Assembly: GCF_031585635.1 (NCBI RefSeq)
Contig: NZ_CP134195.1
Span: 2,356,001-2,420,000 of the forward strand
DNA length: 64,000 bases
Direction: 5' to 3'
Origin: Paraburkholderia sp. FT54
GTDB lineage: Bacteria > Pseudomonadota > Gammaproteobacteria > Burkholderiales > Burkholderiaceae
Of this stretch, positions 56,527 to 64,000 are shown piece by piece (positions within the stretch are counted from its first letter, which is position 1; each line of letters opens with the position of its first letter). The notes beneath the pieces were generated by a model. That model made no database searches. It was not told the DNA's origin and worked only from the letters and a program-made list of their open reading frames with translations. Position numbers and translations under genes: made by a program.

Positions 56527-56826
56527 TCAGTCCTTTCCAATGTCCTGCAATGCTGTGATGTGAAATACCAGAGTTCTTGCGTTGCGGTGCTTTTTTGCCA
56601 GAAAGCCTGTGAAGAGCGTTTCCACGCCCATCTGACAGCCTTCCAGCTTACCGCTCGCCTCACCTGCGGCTACTGCCTGCATGGTCAGTTCGACTTGCCG
56701 GGCAATCCCGGCTTCGACGACTTCCGTGCGGTGGTGCAACGTGCAGCCTGCAATCGGAACGCCGGCGGGGGTATACCGCACCGGTTCGCGTTCGACGACG
56801 CTGGCCGTGAGTTGCAGCCGGTTCAT
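56527..56826 (-). CDS. priB: Primosomal replication protein N (PriB)
   Basis: This 99-residue single OB-fold protein stabilises PriA at stalled forks. Its sequence [32 protein letters not shown] and [22 protein letters not shown] match PriB. Its place between rpsF and rpsR is characteristic and confirms the assignment. Confidence 0.95.
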   Translation of the reverse strand: MNRLQLTASVVEREPVRYTPAGVPIAGCTLHHRTEVVEAGIARQVELTMQAVAAGEASGKLEGCQMGVETLFTGFLAKKHRNARTLVFHITALQDIGKD

Positions 56827-56876
56827 GTAGCCTTTGGCGAGAACGACGCTGAGTCTGGTAGCTTAAATAGTGTGTC

Positions 56877-57251
56877 TTAAGCCTGCGCTTCGGACGGTTG
56901 CGTAGCAGCCGACTTCTTGGCTTCTTCGCGCTGCACTTCCTTCATCATCGGCGACGGGCCGGTTTCGGCCTTCTTCATCTTGACGATCAGGTGACGCAGA
57001 ACGGCGTCGTTGAACTTGAATGCGTGTTCCAGCTCGTCGAGCGTGGTTTGGTCGCATTCGATGTTCATGCAGACGTAGTGAGCCTTCGCGAGTTTCTCGA
57101 TCATGTAGGCCAGTTGGCGACGGCCCCAGTCTTCGATACGGTGGATCTGGCCACCGTGCGAGGTGATCGTGCTCTTGTAACGCTCGATCATGGCGGGCAC
57201 TTGCTCGCTCTGATCGGGATGCACGATAAAGACGATTTCATAATGACGCAT
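56877..57251 (-). CDS. rpsF: 30S ribosomal protein S6
   Basis: The 124-residue S6 begins [25 protein letters not shown], with [23 protein letters not shown]. It forms a dimer with S18 in the ribosome. ATG 57251 has AAGGAG upstream. The frame is open 21 codons earlier without support. It is first in the operon, behind a good sigma-70 promoter at 57317-57345. Confidence 0.98.
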   Translation of the reverse strand: MRHYEIVFIVHPDQSEQVPAMIERYKSTITSHGGQIHRIEDWGRRQLAYMIEKLAKAHYVCMNIECDQTTLDELEHAFKFNDAVLRHLIVKMKKAETGPSPMMKEVQREEAKKSAATQPSEAQA

Positions 57252-57316
57252 ACACACTCCTTGTGGATTAAAGCCACCCGGGCGTCGGAACCGGTGCGGC
57301 AAGTGAGAAGCCAAAG

Positions 57317-57345
57317 AGTGTAACCCGATTGGGGCCGGGTTGCAA
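57317..57345 (-). promoter_or_regulatory. Sigma-70 promoter of the rpsF operon
   Basis: On the minus strand the -35 TTGCAA (57345-57340) and the -10 TACACT (57322-57317) are exactly 17 bp apart. This gives a leader of roughly 60 bases before rpsF. Confidence 0.7.
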
Positions 57346-57533
57346 GATATCCCGTTAATGCGGCGCGCGAATCGGGTGTGTTTTCAAGGGTTTAGGCGGC
57401 GGCGAAGCAAAGCCTGAGACAGCATCTCATGCCGGGAAGCCTGAGACGGGCGGTCAGTCTTCGCGCGTTACACAAGAGCCAGCCAACCCGCACCGTCCGG
57501 CGGCTGGTGGCCCGCCAGGCCGCCGTTTGCAAC

Positions 57534-58478
57534 CTACGAGCCGGCTTCCGTCCGCTCGCTACCGCTTTGTAGCCGCGCCTTCAGTGCCACTTCCAGTCCC
57601 TTCAGCGCGTCGGGCGCGGCATCTGAAATCGCCCACCAGGTCATGCCTTCCGCGTTCCAGTGCGCGATCGAGTAGCCTTCGCGGCCGAGCGTCGCCGGTG
57701 CCGCGCTATCCGTGTTGCGGCCTGTCCCGCCGGAGCCAGTCTGCGGAAAGACGTACACGTCGATCACGTGCTTCTGGTAGCGGTACACCAGCACGGCCAC
57801 CCGCTGATGCGCGAGGTAATCCAGGCGCCCGCCCTCCAGCGCGAAGCCGTTCGCCGCCAGATCCTCGACCGGCGGCGAATAGTCGAGCCGGCCGTTGAAC
57901 CATGGCTTGACCGTATGCCGATCCGTCGAAATCACGTCGATGTCGCGCCCCGACACCTGCGCGCGCACGTGGCTTTCCACCAGTTCGTCGGCGAACGGTC
58001 CGAAGTCCGCCGGCCGGCGCAGGTTCAACGCCACGCCCGCCGCGACCGCGCACAACGCGACGACCAGCACCGTCAGCCAGCCGCGCGCGAACACGCCGCC
58101 TGAGCCAACCGGGCCGCCCGCGCCCGTCGGCCAGCCGACGCCGCCTTGCGGGGCGCGCCAGCCGTCCAGCCAACGATCGAGCCAGCCCCGCCGAGCACGC
58201 TCGCGCGGTGGCGTCCTGACGTTGGCGACCGGCGCCTCGGCCGCCGCAACCGGTTCGTCGACAGACGGCAGTCCGGCGACGATCCGCTCGCGCAGCGACT
58301 GCGGCGCACGATGGTAAGGCGCCGCGCGCAGCGCACCGCTCAAGGCCCGCAGGTTCTCGCTCTCGCGCCGGCAGTCGGCGCAGCTCTCCATGTGCTGCTG
58401 AATGCGCCGGGCATCCGGTGCGGGCAATTCGTGATCGGCGTTCGCGTCGAGGAGCGGCCGCGCTTCTTTACAGTCCAT
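57534..58478 (-). CDS. Membrane-anchored zinc anti-sigma factor
   Basis: This 314-residue protein has an N-terminal zinc-binding anti-sigma motif (C3, H29, C33, C36 in HMESCADC). A Pro/Arg-rich cytoplasmic linker and one transmembrane helix (about 132-152, FARGWLTVLVVALCAVAAGVAL) follow. The periplasmic domain (about 155-300) contains WFNGRLDYSPPVEDLAANGFALEGGRLDYL, a segment typical of this Burkholderiales anti-sigma group. It probably holds the adjacent ECF sigma at the membrane until an unknown envelope signal. The two genes overlap by 11 bases. Confidence 0.88.
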   Translation of the reverse strand: MDCKEARPLLDANADHELPAPDARRIQQHMESCADCRRESENLRALSGALRAAPYHRAPQSLRERIVAGLPSVDEPVAAAEAPVANVRTPPRERARRGWLDRWLDGWRAPQGGVGWPTGAGGPVGSGGVFARGWLTVLVVALCAVAAGVALNLRRPADFGPFADELVESHVRAQVSGRDIDVISTDRHTVKPWFNGRLDYSPPVEDLAANGFALEGGRLDYLAHQRVAVLVYRYQKHVIDVYVFPQTGSGGTGRNTDSAAPATLGREGYSIAHWNAEGMTWWAISDAAPDALKGLEVALKARLQSGSERTEAGS

Positions 58479-59220
58479 CTGGCGTCTCCTGAGCGTTGCC
58501 GGCGGCCGTGCCGCCTGGCGTGTTGAGTGGCCGGCCGTTGGCGGACGCCCGCAATGGCGTCACGCTCGCCGTGGCCGATTTGCCTGGGCCGGGCGCCGCG
58601 CACGTCGACGACCTGTGCGACGCTGTTGCGCCCCCCTGTTTCTCCATGAGCAACGCGGCAAGCTTGCGACGCCCCCGCGCGAGCCGGGACATCACCGTGC
58701 CGATCGGCACGTCCGCCACCGCCGCGATCTCCCGATAACCCATCTCCTCCAGTTCCCTCAGCATCAGCACTTCCCGATATTCGACCGGCAGTTGCGCGAG
58801 CGCCTCGTGCACGAGCTTCGTATCCTCGTCGCGGATCAGGAGAGCCTGCGGGTCGGCGCCGCCCACGCTCCAGCCGTCGAAGGTGGCGTCGTCCATGGTG
58901 TCGTCGAACTCGACCGTTTCGTGCGACGACGCCCGCCGCCGCCATTCCGTGTACCAGGTGCGGCGCACGATCGCCAGCAGCCACGGTCGCGCCGAATCGC
59001 CGCGAAAGGTGTCGAAGAAGCGAAACGCGCGCATGAAGGCTTCCTGCACGACATCGTCGGCGTCGCTGGCGTTACCGCACAACCAGCGCGCAAGGTTGTA
59101 CGCGGCATCGAGGTGCGGCAGCACCATCTGCTGAAAGCGCCGGCTCCTCGCTGCTTCGGACTCGCCGTGCGCGCGGACAGGTTCTGAATCGGTCTGGACC
59201 ACCTCGGCCCTCCAGGGCAT
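58468..59220 (-). CDS. ECF-family RNA polymerase sigma factor
   Basis: This 250-residue alternative sigma factor has region 2 (LARWLCGNASDADDVVQEAFMRAFRFFDTFRG) and region 4 (LPVEYREVLMLRELEEMGYREIAAVADVPIGTVMSRLARGRRKL). N-terminal (about 25 residues) and C-terminal (about 55 residues, Ala/Gly/Thr-rich) extensions flank the core. It overlaps the anti-sigma gene, the usual sigma-first order. The regulon is unknown. Confidence 0.92.
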   Translation of the reverse strand: MPWRAEVVQTDSEPVRAHGESEAARSRRFQQMVLPHLDAAYNLARWLCGNASDADDVVQEAFMRAFRFFDTFRGDSARPWLLAIVRRTWYTEWRRRASSHETVEFDDTMDDATFDGWSVGGADPQALLIRDEDTKLVHEALAQLPVEYREVLMLRELEEMGYREIAAVADVPIGTVMSRLARGRRKLAALLMEKQGGATASHRSSTCAAPGPGKSATASVTPLRASANGRPLNTPGGTAAGNAQETPDGL

Positions 59221-59341
59221 TGCGGGCTATGCGATGGAGCTCGTCGTGACACTCTCTACAGCACATGACCGGGCATCTGCCGAGTTTATTCCCGACGCCG
59301 CGCGGAATCCGCAAAAAATCAGGCCGGGCCGCCGGCTTCGG

Positions 59342-60256
59342 CTAGTAAGCCGGGCGATTCCAGTAATCCTCGCTGGCGTACACCTCCTTAAGATAGTCGA
59401 TGAAGTACCGCACCTTGGCCGGCACATACCGCTGCTGCGGATAGACCGCGAGAATGTCGTAATCGGGTAGCGCGAACTCGTCGAGCACGGTTTCCAGCTC
59501 GCCGCGCGCCAGTTGCTGCTGGATCTCCCACGTAGAGCGCCAGCCGAGCCCGAGTCCTTCCGACACCCAGCGGTGCAGCAATTCGCCGTCGTTGCAGTCG
59601 AGGGTGCCGCCCACCCGCACCGTCGCCAGCTTGCCGTTGCGGCGGAAGTACCAGCCGCGGTTCTGTCCGCCCTGCAGATTGAACGCGAGACAGTTGTGCT
59701 GCGGCAGATCCTCGAGACTCTTCGGCTTGCCGTGCCGGCGGAAATACTCAGGCGTGCCACACACCACGCGCCGGTTCGACGCCAGCTTGACCGCCACGAA
59801 ATTCGGATCGACTGTCCCGCCGATGCGGATCGACAGGTCATAACCCTCGCGCACCAGATCCACCACCCGGTCGGTCAGATTGAACGACACCTGCAATTCC
59901 GGCTTGTCGGCGAGAAACGCCGGCGCGAGCGGCGCGACGTGCTTGCGTCCGAACGCAGCCGGCGCCGACACGATCAGATGGCCGTTGACCGCGCGCCGCC
60001 CGGCGCTCAGTTCGTTTTCCGCCTGATCCCATTCGGTCAGCAGACCGCGGCAGCGCTCCAGAAACGCGGCGCCGTCTTCGCTGACCACCAGCCGGCGCGT
60101 CGAGCGATACATCAGTTTCACGCCAAGGCGCTTTTCCAGCGCATCGATGCGGCGGCCGAGAATCACCGGCGACACGCCCTCCTCCATCGCGGCCGCAGCC
60201 AGGCTGCCGGCGTCCGCAACGCGCACGAACGTTTCGATCTGTTTGAAGCGATCCAT
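59342..60256 (-). CDS. LysR-family transcriptional regulator (likely of gcl operon)
   Basis: This 304-residue LysR protein has an N-terminal winged helix (MDRFKQIETFVRVADAGSLAAAAMEEGVSPVILGRRIDALEKRLGVKLMYRSTRRL) and a periplasmic-binding-like effector domain. ATG 60256 has AGGAGA upstream and is better than the upstream in-frame start at 60295. It is divergent from gcl-hyi-glxR, with a perfect palindrome between, so control of glyoxylate use is likely. The effector is not known. Confidence 0.88.
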   Translation of the reverse strand: MDRFKQIETFVRVADAGSLAAAAMEEGVSPVILGRRIDALEKRLGVKLMYRSTRRLVVSEDGAAFLERCRGLLTEWDQAENELSAGRRAVNGHLIVSAPAAFGRKHVAPLAPAFLADKPELQVSFNLTDRVVDLVREGYDLSIRIGGTVDPNFVAVKLASNRRVVCGTPEYFRRHGKPKSLEDLPQHNCLAFNLQGGQNRGWYFRRNGKLATVRVGGTLDCNDGELLHRWVSEGLGLGWRSTWEIQQQLARGELETVLDEFALPDYDILAVYPQQRYVPAKVRYFIDYLKEVYASEDYWNRPAY

Positions 60257-60344
60257 TTCTGTCTCCTCCTGGCGGGGCGCCGGGCTGCGGGCCATTCCAT
60301 ACTTTTTGTTTCGAAATAAGCGACCCGGACTGATCTTATCAAAC

Positions 60345-60363
60345 CTTTAGGTCAAGCCTAAAG
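60345..60363. promoter_or_regulatory. Candidate LysR operator upstream of gcl
   Basis: The perfect 19-bp palindrome CTTTAGG-N5-CCTAAAG has the T-N11-A form of LysR boxes. It lies 51 bases before the gcl start and 89 bases before the lysR start. Confidence 0.65.
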
Positions 60364-60413
60364 TGCACTCAACACGTTTAATTCGCCCATTCCCAGACAT
60401 TCAGGAGACATTC

Positions 60414-62189
<1,776 letters not shown>

Positions 62190-62298
62190 GCAAGTCGACT
62201 GATGCATTAAAAAATGAGCATTACGTGAGCGCGGTTCAGCAACTCCGAACCGCCTCACGAAAATTATCCCACTGACCGACCAGAGAGACAGACGCACC

Positions 62299-63108
62299 AT
62301 GCCGAAATTCGCAGCGAATCTCACCATGCTATTCAACGAAGTCCCGTTCCTCGACCGCTTTTCGGCTGCGGCGGACGCGGGCTTTCAAGCCGTCGAATTC
62401 CTGTTTCCGTATCCGTTTCAGATCGCTGAGTTGAGCGAACGTCTGCAGCAGAACCGCCTGAAGCTGGTGCTGCACAACCTGCCCGCCGGCAACTGGGAAG
62501 CGGGCGAACGCGGCATTGCGTGCTTGCCGGATCGCGTGAGCGAGTTCCAGGAAGGCGTGGGCCGCGCGATCGAATACGCGAAAGCACTGAAGGTGCCGCA
62601 ACTGAATTGCCTCGTCGGCATTCCGACGGCCGGCGTGGATGCGGACAAGGCACGCTCGACGATCGTCGACAACCTGGGTTTTGCCGCCGGCGAACTGAAG
62701 AAGGTCGGCATCAAGCTGCTGGTCGAGCCGTGCAACTCCTACGATATTCCGGGCTTCGCACTGAACCGTTCGGGCGAAGGCCTCGACGTGATTCGCGCCG
62801 TCGGTTCGGACAATCTGTTCCTGCAATACGACATCTATCACATGCAACGGATGGAAGGCGAACTCGCGGCGACCATCAAGAAGAACCTGCCGCAGATCGC
62901 ACACATCCAGCTCGCCGACAACCCCGGCCGCAACGAACCGGGCACCGGCGAAATCAACTACCCGTTCCTGTTCGATCTGCTCGACTCGCTCGGCTATGAC
63001 GGCTACGTCGGCTGCGAATACAAACCGCGCACGACGACCACCGCCGGCCTCGGCTGGGTGCAGAGCGTGGCCGGGCAAAGCCGCGGCGCGGCGCAGGCCG
63101 CCGCCTGA
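62299..63108 (+). CDS. hyi: Hydroxypyruvate isomerase
   Basis: This TIM-barrel enzyme interconverts hydroxypyruvate and tartronate semialdehyde. The 269-residue protein has MPKFAANLTMLFNEVPFLDRFSAAADAGF, VEFLFPYP, LLVEPCNSYDIPGF and GYVGCEYKP, with conserved Glu/His metal ligands. The C-terminus has about ten extra Ala/Gly residues. It starts 109 bases after gcl. Confidence 0.95.
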   Translation: MPKFAANLTMLFNEVPFLDRFSAAADAGFQAVEFLFPYPFQIAELSERLQQNRLKLVLHNLPAGNWEAGERGIACLPDRVSEFQEGVGRAIEYAKALKVPQLNCLVGIPTAGVDADKARSTIVDNLGFAAGELKKVGIKLLVEPCNSYDIPGFALNRSGEGLDVIRAVGSDNLFLQYDIYHMQRMEGELAATIKKNLPQIAHIQLADNPGRNEPGTGEINYPFLFDLLDSLGYDGYVGCEYKPRTTTTAGLGWVQSVAGQSRGAAQAAA

Positions 63109-63204
63109 GCGCCGCCTTGCTTCATTGATCGCTCGGATCAGGCGCTTCCCGTCCCGAAGAACGTCCTCTTGCGGGACACCAAACAACACTGGAGATTTAG
63201 ACAC

Positions 63205-64000
63205 ATGGCAAAGATCGGTTTCATCGGCCTCGGCATCATGGGCGCGCACATGGCGCGCAACCTCATCAAGGGCGGCCACTCGCTGTTCGTGACTGGCGCG
63301 TACCCGGTGCCGGAAGATCTGAGCAAGACGACGAGCGTTGTCGCCGATTCGACCGCTGTCGCGCAGGCCGCCGACATCGTCATCATCATGGTGCCGGACA
63401 CGCCTGATGTCGCCAACGTGCTGTTCGCCGACGACGGCGTCGCCGCCGGCCTCACGAAGGGCAAGCTCGTGATCGACATGAGCTCGATCTCGCCGCTCGA
63501 CACGCAAGCGTTCGCGAAGAAGATCAACGCGCTAGGCGTGGACTACCTGGACGCGCCGGTCTCCGGTGGCGAAGTCGGTGCACGTGAAGCGTCGTTGACG
63601 ATCATGGTGGGCGGCCCGGAAAAAGCGTTCGCCACGGCGAAGCCGCTGTTCGAACTGATGGGCAAGAACATCTCGCTGATCGGCGAGAACGGCGCGGGTC
63701 AAACCTGCAAGGTCGCGAACCAGATCATCGTCGCGCTGAACATCGAAGCCGTGGCCGAAGCGCTGCTGTTCGCGTCGCGCTCGGGCGCCGATCCGGAACG
63801 TGTGCGCAAGGCGTTGATGGGTGGCTTCGCATCGTCGCGCATTCTGGAAGTGCACGGCGAGCGCATGACCAAGCGCAAGTTCGATCCGGGCTTCCGCATC
63901 GAACTGCACCAGAAGGATCTGAATCTCGCACTCGACGGCGCGCGCAAGCTCGGTATCGCCCTGCCGCATACGGCGAGCGCGCAACAACTGTTCAGCGTGT
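63205..64000 (+). CDS. glxR: 2-hydroxy-3-oxopropionate (tartronate semialdehyde) reductase, 3' end missing
   Basis: This NAD(P)H enzyme reduces tartronate semialdehyde to glycerate, finishing the pathway. 265 codons are visible and the gene runs off the window. The beta-hydroxyacid dehydrogenase family motifs are Rossmann GLGIMG (8-13), DAPVSGGEVGAREASLTIMVGG for substrate binding, and catalytic K169 in GQTCKVANQ. ATG 63205 has GGAGA upstream. A hairpin (GTCCCG/CGGGAC) lies in the gap before it. The homologous garR product has the same motifs; the gcl-hyi context favours glxR. Confidence 0.95.
   Translation, partial: MAKIGFIGLGIMGAHMARNLIKGGHSLFVTGAYPVPEDLSKTTSVVADSTAVAQAADIVIIMVPDTPDVANVLFADDGVAAGLTKGKLVIDMSSISPLDTQAFAKKINALGVDYLDAPVSGGEVGAREASLTIMVGGPEKAFATAKPLFELMGKNISLIGENGAGQTCKVANQIIVALNIEAVAEALLFASRSGADPERVRKALMGGFASSRILEVHGERMTKRKFDPGFRIELHQKDLNLALDGARKLGIALPHTASAQQLFSV

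Overview
The window is GC-rich chromosomal DNA from a beta-proteobacterium. Gene content and order point to Burkholderiales, most likely Paraburkholderia or a close relative: rpsF-priB-rpsR-rplI followed by dnaB, surE-pcm-nlpD-rpoS, 4.5S RNA next to dnaX-ybaB-recR, and trxA-rho. The genus is an inference from gene content, not a database result. No prophage, insertion sequence, CRISPR array, rRNA or tRNA was recognised. About sixty genes are called. They are core housekeeping genes with small accessory modules between them.

Layout. 1-5446 (minus): surE, pcm, nlpD, rpoS, a DEDDy exonuclease and the start of rlmD. 5671-6645 (plus): a quinone oxidoreductase. 6777-10927 (minus): an apparent operon of a family III CoA-transferase and an ABC importer. 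Upstream of it is a 37-bp hairpin-forming direct repeat in two copies. 11062-15431 (minus): recR, ybaB, dnaX and the SRP RNA gene. 15883-17716 (plus): trxA and rho. 17940-24823 (plus): a MerR/MFS pair, mtfA, zinc-independent L31, a GT-C glycosyltransferase and a MATE exporter. 25011-25905 (minus): two broken genes, a carboxymuconolactone decarboxylase-family gene with an in-frame amber codon and a frameshifted MerR regulator whose operator is intact. 26207-31672: a ComEA-like protein, a YidB-like protein, clpB with a clear heat-shock promoter, an NsrR-like regulator and a group III truncated haemoglobin. 31832-38284 (minus): moaE, moaD, moeA, then thrC, hom and an AlaA-like aminotransferase. 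38857-47163 (plus): an Mth938-family gene and an aminoarabinose (L-Ara4N) lipid A cluster, arnT-arnE-arnB-arnC-arnA(formyltransferase)-arnA(dehydrogenase)-arnD, with ArnA as two proteins. 47304-51414 (plus): bcp, PIN-PhoH and an NlpC/P60 lipoprotein. 51598-54099: an SDR-like protein without its catalytic residues, then phosphate permease with its DUF47 partner. 54239-57251 (minus): dnaB and the rpsF operon. 57534-59220 (minus): an ECF sigma/anti-sigma pair. 59342-64000: a LysR regulator divergent from gcl-hyi-glxR, the glyoxylate to glycerate pathway, which runs off the right edge.

Functional links. The arn genes make and transfer L-Ara4N to lipid A, which raises resistance to cationic peptides. 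gcl, hyi and glxR turn two glyoxylates into glycerate through tartronate semialdehyde, and a perfect 19-bp palindrome upstream of gcl is a good candidate LysR operator. The CoA-transferase plus ABC importer looks like uptake and activation of one unidentified organic acid. The most distinctive observations are the two inactivated genes at 25.0-25.9 kb, the duplicated hairpin at 10.94 kb, the catalytically degenerate SDR, and several in-frame tandem repeats inside conserved genes (moeA, dnaX, comEA). I found no clear candidate for a wholly new multi-gene system.
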